Part shown: one piece after another, positions 53,107 through 63,711 of the stretch | Layout: each line of letters opens with the position of its first letter | Numbering within the stretch: the stretch's first letter is position 1 | Assembly (NCBI GenBank): GCA_944472155.2 | Contig: OX235279.1 | Location: 119,404,110-119,468,109, forward strand | Origin: Trichobilharzia szidati | Lineage: Eukaryota; Platyhelminthes; Trematoda; Strigeidida; Schistosomatidae | Length of the DNA stretch: 64,000 nt | Direction: 5' to 3' | The notes under the pieces: generated by a model | What the model was told of the DNA's origin: nothing | The model's input: the letters and a program-made list of their open reading frames with translations, nothing else | Databases searched by the model: none | Made by a program: the position numbers and the translations under genes

Positions 53107-53460
53107 TGCAATTGTTAATTTTTGACAACAAATTACGTAATTTAGAAGGCGTTAATCGGTTAGAAACCAAAATAAAGTTACAAAAGTAGGTTGGGTGACG
53201 TAACCTAATTGCTAGGGTTCAATGAAAAATGAATGAGAGTCAAGTTAATAGTCTGAGTAGAATTCACTTGAAAATGAATGAGAGTTAAGTTGACAAGCTG
53301 AGTAGAATTCACTTAAAAATAAACGAAAATGGAGTTAGTAACAGTCGTCATGAGGGTAGAGATGTAATAGAGGGTGGGGGTAGAAAATAATGCAACTAAG
53401 AAACAGACAAACAAAGAAGAAAGAGGTAAGACAAAATTACGTATTTGGTGTTGAGATAGA

Positions 53461-55110
53461 TCAGGACCATTGTAGATTTAGTGACTGAACAAACTTCTTT
53501 TGTATGCAGAGTTCAGGATTCAATATGTGAATTGCCACTGCTTCTGCAGTTTGAAGAAGTTTAATTCGTACTCTTTTGGCAAGACTCCCACGTATTGTGT
53601 AGATAACTAAGAAGTTGTTTTGTGGGTTTGCTTGGTGTCCGGATTCGATCAAGTGTTCTGGGATAGAGCTGTGGTGGGGGGATCTTCTTTCTCCTTTATA
53701 AAACCATGAAGGTAAGTGTTCGCTGATTCGTTTGGATAGCAAACGCTGGGTACGGCCAACATACCTCGCTCCACATGAGCAGGTGAATTGGTAGATGCAC
53801 ATTGATGAGGCCCCCAGTGGAAGCTTATCCTTCACGTTCGTGCGAATCATTGGTTTCGTAGAGAAAGTTAGTCTGAGTTCAGCTGCGAAGAAGGTTTTCT
53901 TCAGTGAGCGGCACAGGCGGTTTCTCAGTATTTCTGCTGAAGAATCTCCGTTGAATTGTAGATACAAATAGAGAAGTTTCTTGGGAGCAGTAAGCATGGA
54001 CGGTTTTTGTGTTTTGGGCTTCATGGCTTTTGTGATGAAACGTTCCGGGTAACCGTTTTCAAGGAGGATTCTTTTCAGGGTCTTCAGCTCCTCTTCTATG
54101 GTTTCCGGACTGCAAATGTTGTGGATTCTGTGAGTCAGTGAGCGGATTAGATTTCGTTTTGTATATAGAGGCACCCAACTGTGAAAGCTGATGAGTTGTC
54201 CATTCCATGTTGGTTTTCTGTGAATGGATCTTTTGAGTGTCCCATCTTGTTCGCGTCTTGTTAGTTGCACGTCCAGAAAAGATATTGTTGCGTTGGACTC
54301 CTTCTCTAGTGTGAACTGGATTGCTGGATGGCAACTGTTGAAGAAGTCTAATATGTTCTCCAAGTTTTCCTCATTATTGGCGATAATAAAAGTATCGTCC
54401 ACGTATCTCTTGTAGAACCCGAAGTTATCTATTGTCTTCTTTAGGTGTGTATTTTCTAGTTTTGACATGAAAATATCTGCAAGCAGCGGGCCGAGTGGTG
54501 AACCCATAGCTATACCATCTTTTTGTCTATATATTTCATCATTGAAAGTGAATTGGACGTTCAGAGTACATCTTAATAGAAGTTCCTTCAAATATTCCGT
54601 GGGTATACCAATGTTCATCTCCTTTGAATCAATATATTCACATATAAAGCATATTGTTTCGGTTAGTGGGACGTTTGTAAACAATGATACCACATCTAGT
54701 GAGAACATGGTTTGATTGGAAACGTTGACGTTTTCAATGGAATTGACAAAATCGAAGGAGTCTCGAAGTGAGTGGCGAGAGATTTGCTTTCTGACTGGTT
54801 CTAGTATGTCTACTAGCCATTGTGCTGTACTGTGATAAGGTGAATTAGTCATATCGAGAATGGGTCGAAGAGGTACGTCTTTCCTGTGCACTTTTGGTAG
54901 TCCATATAGCCGGGGTATATTTGAGCCAGACGGTTTCAACGATTCGAAGGTTTCAGGATCGATGAATGATTCAGTCTTTAGTTTTCGGAGGAGGTTCGTT
55001 AGTTTTTGTTCAGTCTGTTCCGTCATGTTCTTTTCGTTTGCTGGTTTTATGAATTTAGATTCGTCGGATAGGATGGTCAGCATTTTACTTGCGTAGTCTT
55101 CACGATTCAT
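53461..55110 (-). pseudogene. PLE-A RT plus GIY-YIG, 5'-truncated copy (left arm)
   Basis: 549 open codons from an internal Met (MNREDYASKM), the same as residues 211-759 of the right-hand ORF except Arg for Lys (VHRKDV) and Leu for Ser (NNFLVIY). All RT motifs including RYVDDTFII and the GIY-YIG domain are present, but the N-terminal ~170 residues are missing because homology stops at 55226. It lacks its own 5' region, so it is probably not expressed as a full protein. Confidence 0.85.
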
Positions 55111-55280
55111 GACTACGATTCCCCCACCTTTATCCGGGCGTAACAGAATAATCTCTTTGTTGTTTATTAATTCCTTGAGCTCTTTATAGTGTTTTTTGGT
55201 CAGTATTGACTTTCCATTTGGTTTGGATATCGCCGAAAATAGTAACTCTTTGCTGAACGCCTTTTCTTTTCTATGACTGA

Positions 55281-57710
55281 ATGAGAATTTTCAAATTACT
55301 GAAACGTTGCAAGGACCCAGTGACGGTGAAGGAGCTGGACCATTTCCTGCGTTACTCCGTCATGCTTGCAGTAGCGAAGACAGAGATTCAGTTCTTGAGA
55401 TAATGTTTAGGTCGGCACGAATATCCAAAGATGTACTGGAAGTCCCTCAGACGAAACCACATCCATCCGAATACCAGAACGCTCAGGCGACACACACTAA
55501 ACAACATTGACTCCATCCAATCACGTGTCCCTGAACTAGAACGAAATGTTGACTCACGAGCTCACGCAGTCCGCGATTTAGAACAAGAACTTCGCCAATC
55601 GTTCGAAGAATATGTCGAAGAAGTTGCACAGAAACAATGTGAGAATGTCAAGTCAAACCTTATTAAAAGCCTGAAGCCAACGAGCGACCCTCAACGTCCA
55701 TTCCCAAACAATCCAGAAAAATGCGTATTTAACCTCTCAAACATTGAGCTGTCAGAACTTCAACTAAAAGCACTGTCCCTCGGTCCAAAGTTCTGCACAA
55801 CACCATCAAAAATCCAAAAACTCCAAACCCAAGTTCAGTTCGAAAACCTGATAAACCAAACATATGATCTATCACCAAATTCCGATGAGAACCTGCAACA
55901 GTTCAGGTCGGTAGTCCTCGACAGCTGCCATACATTTATGAATACCAAACCAAATGGAAAGTCAATACTGACCAAAAAACACTATAAAGAGCTCAAGGAA
56001 TTAATAAACAACAAAGAGATTATTCTGTTACGCCCGGATAAAGGTGGGGGAATCGTAGTCATGAATCGTGAAGACTACGCAAGTAAAATGCTGACCATCC
56101 TATCCGACGAATCTAAATTCATAAAACCAGCAAACGAAAAGAACATGACGGAACAGACTGAACAAAAACTAACGAACCTCCTCCGAAAACTAAAGACTGA
56201 ATCATTCATCGATCCTGAAACCTTCGAATCGTTGAAACCGTCTGGCTCAAATATACCCCGGCTATATGGACTACCAAAAGTGCACAAGAAAGACGTACCT
56301 CTTCGACCCATTCTCGATATGACTAATTCACCTTATCACAGTACAGCACAATGGCTAGTAGACATACTAGAACCAGTCAGAAAGCAAATCTCTCGCCACT
56401 CACTTCGAGACTCCTTCGATTTTGTCAATTCCATTGAAAACGTCAACGTTTCCAATCAAACCATGTTCTCACTAGATGTGGTATCATTGTTTACAAACGT
56501 CCCACTAACCGAAACAATATGCTTTATATGTGAATATATTGATTCAAAGGAGATGAACATTGGTATACCCACGGAATATTTGAAGGAACTTCTATTAAGA
56601 TGTACTCTGAACGTCCAATTCACTTTCAATGATGAAATATATAGACAAAAAGATGGTATAGCTATGGGTTCACCACTCGGCCCGCTGCTTGCAGATATTT
56701 TCATGTCAAAACTAGAAAATACACACCTAAAGAAGACAATAGATAACTTCGGGTTCTACAAGAGATACGTGGACGATACTTTTATTATCGCCAATAATGA
56801 GGAAAACTTGGAGAACATATTAGACTTCTTCAACAGTTGCCATCCAGCAATCCAGTTCACACTAGAGAAGGAGTCCAACGCAACAATATCTTTTCTGGAC
56901 GTGCAACTAACAAGACGCGAACAAGATGGGACACTCAAAAGATCCATTCACAGAAAACCAACATGGAATGGACAACTCATCAGCTTTCACAGTTGGGTGC
57001 CTCTATATACAAAACGAAATCTAATCCGCTCACTGACTCACAGAATCCACAACATTTGCAGTCCGGAAACCATAGAAGAGGAGCTGAAGACCCTGAAAAG
57101 AATCCTCCTTGAAAACGGTTACCCGGAACGTTTCATCACAAAAGCCATGAAGCCCAAAACACAAAAACCGTCCATGCTTACTGCTCCCAAGAAACTTCTC
57201 TATTTGTATCTACAATTCAACGGAGATTCTTCAGCAGAAATACTGAGAAACCGCCTGTGCCGCTCACTGAAGAAAACCTTCTTCGCAGCTGAACTCAGAC
57301 TAACTTTCTCTACGAAACCAATGATTCGCACGAACGTGAAGGATAAGCTTCCACTGGGGGCCTCATCAATGTGCATCTACCAATTCACCTGCTCATGTGG
57401 AGCGAGGTATGTTGGCCGTACCCAGCGTTTGCTATCCAAACGAATCAGCGAACACTTACCTTCATGGTTTTATAAAGGAGAAAGAAGATCCCCCCACCAC
57501 AGCTCTATCCCAGAACACTTGATCGAATCCGGACACCAAGCAAACCCACAAAACAACTTCTCAGTTATCTACACAATACGTGGGAGTCTTGCCAAAAGAG
57601 TACGAATTAAACTTCTTCAAACTGCAGAAGCAGTGGCAATTCACATATTGAATCCTGAACTCTGCATACAAAAGAAGTTTGTTCAGTCACTAAATCTACA
57701 ATGGTCCTGA
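55281..57710 (+). mobile_element. PLE-A, nearly complete Penelope-like element
   Basis: The coding part of the right-hand PLE. An in-frame lead from ATG 55281 (MRIFKLLKRCKDPVTVKELD) reaches TAA at 55401-55403; the main ORF opens at 55431 in the same frame. This suggests an original N terminus about 50 residues longer that lost one sense codon. The 3' UTR (57711-58064) holds two tandem ~47-bp units (AGTGAATTCTACTCAG) and then meets PLE-B in reverse. Confidence 0.8.
55431..57710 (+). CDS. Penelope-like reverse transcriptase with GIY-YIG endonuclease (PLE-A), 759 aa
   Basis: Intact ORF. N-terminal charged coiled coil (20-80), then VFNLSNIELSELQLKALSLG (99-118), typical of PLE N-termini. RT: LLRPDKGGGIVVMNREDY (199-216), LYGLPKVHK (278-286), MFSLDVVSLFTNVPL (motif A, 345-359), DGIAMGSPLGPLLADIFM (motif B, 408-425), YKRYVDDTFIIA (motif C, 443-454), ISFLDVQLTRR (486-496) and IHRKPTW (506-512). 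GIY-YIG: MCIYQFTCSCGARYVGRT (647-664) with RISEH (671-675). Penelope enzymes nick target DNA and copy their RNA there (family knowledge). No stop or frameshift, so the enzyme could still be made, apart from the missing start region noted at 55281. The start is the first Met after that TAA. Confidence 0.9.
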   Translation: MYWKSLRRNHIHPNTRTLRRHTLNNIDSIQSRVPELERNVDSRAHAVRDLEQELRQSFEEYVEEVAQKQCENVKSNLIKSLKPTSDPQRPFPNNPEKCVFNLSNIELSELQLKALSLGPKFCTTPSKIQKLQTQVQFENLINQTYDLSPNSDENLQQFRSVVLDSCHTFMNTKPNGKSILTKKHYKELKELINNKEIILLRPDKGGGIVVMNREDYASKMLTILSDESKFIKPANEKNMTEQTEQKLTNLLRKLKTESFIDPETFESLKPSGSNIPRLYGLPKVHKKDVPLRPILDMTNSPYHSTAQWLVDILEPVRKQISRHSLRDSFDFVNSIENVNVSNQTMFSLDVVSLFTNVPLTETICFICEYIDSKEMNIGIPTEYLKELLLRCTLNVQFTFNDEIYRQKDGIAMGSPLGPLLADIFMSKLENTHLKKTIDNFGFYKRYVDDTFIIANNEENLENILDFFNSCHPAIQFTLEKESNATISFLDVQLTRREQDGTLKRSIHRKPTWNGQLISFHSWVPLYTKRNLIRSLTHRIHNICSPETIEEELKTLKRILLENGYPERFITKAMKPKTQKPSMLTAPKKLLYLYLQFNGDSSAEILRNRLCRSLKKTFFAAELRLTFSTKPMIRTNVKDKLPLGASSMCIYQFTCSCGARYVGRTQRLLSKRISEHLPSWFYKGERRSPHHSSIPEHLIESGHQANPQNNFSVIYTIRGSLAKRVRIKLLQTAEAVAIHILNPELCIQKKFVQSLNLQWS

Positions 57711-58045
57711 TCTATCTCAACACCAAATACGTAATTTTGTCTTACCTCTTTCTTCTTTGTTTGTCTGTTTCTTAGTTGCATTATTTTCTACCCCCACCCT
57801 CTATTAAATCTCTACCCTCATGACGACTGTTACTAACTCCATTTTCGTTTATTTTTAAGTGAATTCTACTCAGCTTGTCAACTTAACTCTCATTCATTTT
57901 CAAGTGAATTCTACTCAGACTATTAACTTGACTCTCATTCATTTTTCATTGAACCCTAGCAATTAGGTTACGTCACCCAACCTACTTTTGTAACTTTATT
58001 TTGGTTTCTAACCGATTAACGCCTTCTAAATTACGTAATTTGTTG

Positions 58046-58835
58046 TCAAAAATTAACAATTGCATTTTTTAGTATTTTCCATATTTCCGGTATGGGTGAT
58101 GAGTCATTCCTTTTGCACGTGCTGGGTATAGACTCGATGAACAAGGATTCAGTAATCAACCTCTCTCTCCACCTACCTAGATTACTTTTTAGAATTTTAA
58201 CCCTCCCCCACCCTATTGTGTGGTTGTGTGTTAATGCATGCAGTGCAATCGCTGAGCTTTCTTCTGAATTGCTTGTCTTCTCTGGGTCAACCATTCTTAC
58301 CTTAGCTAAATTCTTATGTTCTGACAGTCTGACTACCCCTGACCTACTAGTTTGACCTATGTAGTTGACCTCACGGTCATTGCAGGGTATTTTGTAAATT
58401 ATATTATTTTGTCTAATTGGGTCAACTGGGTCCTCTAGCCTACAGATCTTGTTTCTGAGTCATAATAATAATATAATTTACAAAATACCCTGCAATGACC
58501 GTGAGGTCAACTACATAGGTCAAACTAGTAGGTCAGGGGTAGTCAGACTGTCAGAACATAAGAATTTAGCTAAGGTAAGAATGGTTGACCCAGAGAAGAC
58601 AAGCAATTCAGAAGAAAGCTCAGCGATTGCACTGCATGCATTAACACACAACCACACAATAGGGTGGGGGAGGGTTAAAATTCTAAAAAGTAATCTAGGT
58701 AGGTGGAGAGAGAGGTTGATTACTGAATCCTTGTTCATCGAGTCTATACCCAGCACGTGCAAAAGGAATGACTCATCACCCATACCGGAAATATGGAATA
58801 TACTAAAAAAAATGAAATCAAGCGATGAAAAATAG
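58046..58835. repeat. Nested inverted PLE-B pair (right arm)
   Basis: 58065-58408 (minus sense) and 58467-58810 (plus sense) repeat each other inverted around a 58-bp loop, mirroring the left arm. Confidence 0.9.
58449..58835 (+). pseudogene. PLE-B GIY-YIG endonuclease C-terminal part (right, outer)
   Basis: Same 128-codon stretch as 52336-52722, in the plus direction, running into the PLE-B tail with its hammerhead-like fold. Only the endonuclease half is left. Confidence 0.8.
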
Positions 58836-58876
58836 TGGAATTATATAAACGAAGTTAGAAAGTTGTGTGAATATCT

Positions 58877-58918
58877 TGATATGATTATGAGCAATAAATT
58901 GTGCTCGAAACGTCATCA
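58877..58918 (+). ncRNA. Hammerhead-like fold of PLE-B, right arm
   Basis: Stem I TGAT (58877-58880) with ATCA (58915-58918); core ATGATTA (58881-58887); stem II GAGCA (58889-58893) with TGCTC (58902-58906); GAAA 58907-58910; CGTC. Like the folds in PLE-C and -D, one extra base sits before stem II. Core positions C3 and G8 are altered. Confidence 0.45.
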
Positions 58919-58974
58919 GTAAATATTACTGTATAACACTATGAGACTTTCTCAAAATAATTTCACCCATAATG

Positions 58975-61888
58975 GTGTTATACTCTAGCATAGTGCACAA
59001 GTTGTATTCTTATATCAATCATTGACTCTAACATAACAGTGAAACCTTCAATTTCTGCTGTGTGACAGGGAAAAATGAGGAATGTCTAGAGAGTGTCATT
59101 CCTTTGAATTTATTGCCATTCGATCTCACATATGCATTGTTGTACGGTGAGGCACGTAGAGGAGAATTCATAATAGGTTTTGTATGCAAACGATATGAAG
59201 TAGAAAATCATTTGATAGATATACACACGAGACAGTTGTCTCCTCATGGTTTGTGACTACTGGGGAATACACATACACAAATCGCTGTGAAACGCTGAAT
59301 GCAAGTGTGTTCGAAATACCGTCTCTGAAATTCTAACGGTCGACAGGCAGGTATTAATCAAAGAATCATGTCTGTATCGAGTAGACATGGGAAAATCACG
59401 TGGGTTATTGAAGTGGAGATAATTGACATGAGACGGCTGTACATTACTGATTTAGTGAAAATAGTATTTGGAACTATTAACAAGTGTCAAATCCTTCACC
59501 CGTACTTTTGAAGTTGAGTCAGTTTGAACTGGACAAGTATAAAAATGTTATCCTGTCTCAAAACCGACGTAATCACACCCTTGAAGTCATAATGTAATAT
59601 TAAGACTCCACTTTGGTGACCACATATCTCTCTTCTTTCATCATTTTCTCTGTCCTAAGCTAAACACGCACGCTGGTATAGTCAATCCTGAATATGAACG
59701 ATTCAAGCTGAAATCTTCTACAGGCGATGTTTTTATTCACTAGTAGTCACCTGAAACTTATAGTCACATAATTTTGATGAAAGGAGAATGGGTTTGCCTG
59801 CTTCTTGGAATAGGATCCAAAGGCAACATTAATTGACGTTTTGGATGGATATCACCGACTGACAAACCTTCAGCTATTTGCGAGTTTATTCCAATCCAGA
59901 CTCCAGGTTAATATTGAAGTGTTTGCAGTTCACCGAACATCTAATAACTTCAAGCCACCATCTTTCCATCCTCCTCTAGATCTTATATGGAATATCCGAT
60001 ATCCCAGTTACATATAAGGTACTAAGTGAAGCTGAGGGAAGACATTTCTCTCATCCTGATGGCACTTTGATGCTTACCAGTCAGTTTAATTCTGTCCTTG
60101 TAAAAAGCGTCAGCACTGACACTTTAATACTGTTGAACATAAAGACAACTTTTGCCAGCAACAACACAAGCACAACGGCATTCGAAACGATCACGTTCCA
60201 TATACTGCTTCAGATACAATTCTCGACTAGCAATTAAATGTTTTAGTCTTATCTGCTTCGCATACACGTGCACCTGCCTGTGGAAGGTTTATTGTCCACT
60301 ATGTGAATAATCAAAGCCCGGTGGAAGCAGTGATGGGAAGGAAGCTGGGAATAGTACAAGGTGCTATGATATTTAGGCTACTTGCAAACAAATTACTAGC
60401 TACCTAATATTCTTCGAAATTATAACACCAGTATTTGCTGGAGACTTAAGACCACACTATATGACAAACATCTCAGGATTGTGAGTGATGTAGCGACTGG
60501 AATAAAGGCATGGACACGACACAATAAGCAATTGCAATAGCATGCATCTCCCAACAAAAATACAACAACCAATGGGTTTCCAATGTAGAGGCACTAGTGG
60601 GTACCTTTGGAATAAAACTCTGAGAAGAAACAGACATAGTCTAACAAAAAGCTACTCCTTCGACTTCACTCAGACGGCTACAGGAAATGGATGGTGAGCA
60701 TGCAGGTAATATTCCTTCTAAAAGTGGGAGGTGATGCAAGGATCGATATCTAATCTATCATTTGATTTTATCTTTTTTCAAACAACAACAGCAACTTGTT
60801 TGATCGTTAATATTATTATGTCCTGACGATGTATTCTTTTTTGAATTTTTATTCCTATCTCCCTTTCATGAATATAACTTCTCTTGCCATTTTGAAGTAT
60901 GTTCTCAGTTATACAGCAGAGGGGAAAACCATCTAGTTAGAGGTTATGTAAGTTTGGTAACAGACAGATGACGATCATGACCACTGTCGTGAGATTTCCC
61001 ATCAAGCAATAATTTAAGGAGATATAAAAGTAAGTTAATTCAACATTGTTTTATCCAAAACTCATCGGCTTTATTTGTCTTGTTCTGATTATATTCAGCA
61101 CACCGGATCTTGCCTTCGTAGCGTATTTTCTTTTAATTTTATTTGTTGCGTTCTTTTAAATGTTACTTTTTCTCGTGTCTCCTTTTATTCTTTCTTTCTT
61201 TTGCTTTAAACACTTGTAAATTCACGTTAAAAAAATATCAATTACTTTTTCTCTGTTCCGGTAACTATTTGCATGGGAATTCATCCTAGCACAACTTTTT
61301 TTAAGAAGTTTCAGTTGGTAAGTATTTTATAATTGTTTAACTGTGCATATTCCTCTCTGGCATGAAATTGATTGAAGATTTCTGGGGGGTTCCTTGTTGA
61401 TTTCCATCTGGATGGTGAATTTATTTTGGCTAAAATTAGTCTATATTCTGTTTTAGTATCCCATTTGAAAGGATGCAGGATAATGTATTCACACACACAC
61501 ACTGTGAAAATCGCTATATATCAGTCACTACTTGGTAGAAATCAATATTTTTAAAGGCAAACCATTTCCATTTCTTACTGTTTAAATAATAGAATAGTTT
61601 TTTTAAATAAAAAAATATAAGGTCAAATAAGACGCGTAATTTACCTTGGTAATCATTATCTGATTATATTATTATCAATAGTAGTGTCAGTTAATATCCT
61701 CCTTACTCTTAAATCCCTTATTTATTTTACTTAAACTTTCATATTTTCATTTTTTTTATACAGATTAAATTGACTAGCGAATGTGTGATCAGATTGTTCG
61801 AAATGTATTCGGCGAGTACATCACATTTATTTCAACTAAACGTCGTCTTGTAATAATGTAACCCAAGTCGATTTTTGACATTTTTCAG
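58975..61888. other. Gene-poor stretch right of the palindrome
   Basis: No supported gene. 59062-59256 is a short ORF of unknown nature behind a possible acceptor (TGTGACAG). 60400-60760 has protein-like but stop-broken stretches (KTTLYDKHLRIVSDVATG near 60450) that may be an unrecognised retroelement. Confidence 0.35.
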
Positions 61889-61935
61889 GTTCACTATCTG
61901 ATTCACCAGACGAACTTATATACACATATGTCTAA
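61889..61935 (+). CDS. Candidate terminal exon
   Basis: After the acceptor GACATTTTTCAG: GT, then SLSDSPDELIYTYV and TAA. It takes one base from an upstream exon, compatible with MAP7-like exon 11 (T+GT gives Cys) or with 49213-49283 in its second frame (G+GT gives Gly). The first would imply a 37-kb last intron. Confidence 0.25.
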
Positions 61936-62091
61936 ATACTAATAGCAGTATTAATGATAGTAATCTTACAGCCTATATACACTCACTGGTAGGAAAATTT
62001 TATGGCTGTATTATTTATTTCCTTACCCGTTTAACTTCAGTATCCAATCTATTGATTTCATCACTCTAGGTATATTATCGATTTATGCATC

Positions 62092-62093
<2 letters not shown>

Positions 62094-62138
<45 letters not shown>
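62094..62138. repeat. (TA)n microsatellite
   Basis: About twenty TA units. Confidence 0.9.
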
Positions 62139-62181
62139 GAATTCAGAATAGTATTTCTACTAATTTACCTGTCACTCAGTC

Positions 62182-62299
62182 GTAGAAAATCTTTCCTTCA
62201 AAAATGTGATGAAATGCAAATAGAAAATGATCTCTTACATCAAACCATGGGATCTGGTATTCTACCACACAAGGATAATTCAGGCATAAGAAGGATGTA
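62182..62299 (+). CDS. Candidate terminal exon of unknown gene
   Basis: After TTTACCTGTCACTCAG; in the phase needing two upstream bases it reads RRKSFLQKCDEMQIENDLLH and ends NSGIRRM with TAA. It looks like a short charged helix. It is phase-compatible with 49213-49283 read in its first frame. No family recognised. Confidence 0.25.
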
Positions 62300-62854
62300 A
62301 TTCAGCATATGGTTTCAACAATATTTTCAAGTGTTGATTTGCAAAGATTCGATTGGTTACACAATTTCATCATGTGATAAGTCTTGTGCATGCGAAAATA
62401 ACCATGTGGATATGACAATGCCCTAGTGGTTTGTTCGTTCTTTGAGCTTGCGATTCTTCTCACATACTTTTCAATATCAGTCTAAGTATTATCTTCAGCG
62501 TGAATTAGCATGAAAATCCCTTTCCCCAATCCAGGCCGTGTATTTTCAATACTATATCCAAGAGCATAATATTCTTACTAACGAATTCAACAGATTTAAT
62601 TTAGCTGTAGTTTCTTTTTAATGGAGAACTTATATCTGTGAAACATAACACTCGATTTAGCAAACAGAGTATTTTTGGCGACCCGGCTGCCAGCATCTCT
62701 TCAAGAATGCTATCAAACTCTTTGGAAAGTATGATCGTTGCTGTGCAGTTGGGGATAGTGTTCTGCGGTCGACCAATAACAAAGTGGACAAGAACTCGCA
62801 CTTGAGCGTCTTGATGAGTATTTATCAGTACATATGATCCTGTCGAGCTAGGTA

Positions 62855-63201
62855 TGTAACGAAAGAAGACAAGGACCAGGCAACAGATCGCTTATTGAGA
62901 AAATCAAGACATATTTATAGATTGTTATGTACATCATTATTAGCGTTGTTAGCAGAAAAGCAACGTCTTCTGATTGGTTTTTTTCTTGCTGAAGGTTATT
63001 CTGTACTGATTTTGACCGTTTCTTACGTAGTTATCCATATGTCTGCGAATAGTATTTGCACACGATAAGCCTGCTGTGATTGGTTGTTGAGTTCCTCGAG
63101 TTTAGACTTTGTTATTGTTTTTCCTCATGACCCCCATTCGGGACATAAACACTGACGTAAATTATTGTCCACAATTTTGGCTAGCAGACAGCACTCAATA
63201 T
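62855..63201 (-). mobile_element. Solo LTR of a Ty3/gypsy-like element, minus orientation
   Basis: Flanked by AGGTA at 62850-62854 and 63202-63206, a 5-bp target duplication. Shares AAGACAAGGACCAGGCAACA and GGCTAGCAGACAGCACTC (inverted) with the solo LTR at 18740-19080. No internal region remains. Confidence 0.7.
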
Positions 63202-63206
63202 AGGTA

Positions 63207-63667
63207 CATCAACGTGAGTTCTACTCAAAACGATTCAGGAACACAAGCCAACATAGCTACAAACAGCTGAAATTGGAGGCATAAAAACCATAATGATTGA
63301 ACATCGTGTTGCGATTGGTCATTTAATTCCAACAATGTATTCCTTTTGAGTTGTCGGTAAGACGAAACATATCCTATCAAGATCACACTAGGTACGCCTC
63401 ATTTGAACTGCTAAGGATTCAGCTATCGAAATGGAGAAGTTGAAGCATTGCAAACGGAAGAAACCTGTTCAGCCTTGCTTCGTTTTTTTTGTCAGTACAC
63501 TTACGTTAAAGGTGCTAATAAAAATAAAATATTAATATAATTAGAATGTTCTTCTACCTTTCCCCCAGAATCAGTTCTTAAGTGATATCACCTTTCCTTT
63601 GTCACGAGGCTCATTTCGCAATACTGTGCAACTCATAAACAACTGTTGACTTTTACCATGCCTTCAT

Positions 63668-63711
<44 letters not shown>

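Larger units (their letters stand above)
52197..55226 (-). repeat. Left arm of a 6.8-kb PLE palindrome
   Basis: Reverse complement of 55945-58974 base for base with no gaps (paired positions sum to 111171); two substitutions noted. Holds PLE-A in reverse, truncated at its 5' end at 55226, and a pair of PLE-B 3' ends. Confidence 0.95.
55945..58974 (+). repeat. Right arm of a 6.8-kb PLE palindrome
   Basis: Mirror of 52197-55226 across a 718-bp spacer (55227-55944). The spacer contains the 5' part of the intact PLE-A, which the left arm lacks. Confidence 0.95.

Noticed and set aside
54059..54334. 91-codon ORF, and its mirror at 56837-57112
   Set aside because: Alternative frame inside the PLE-A RT; mirrored only because the arms are identical.
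62085..62300. 71-codon ORF starting with Tyr-Ile repeats
   Set aside because: The front half is the (TA)n tract; only the part after the acceptor at 62181 is kept as a weak exon candidate.
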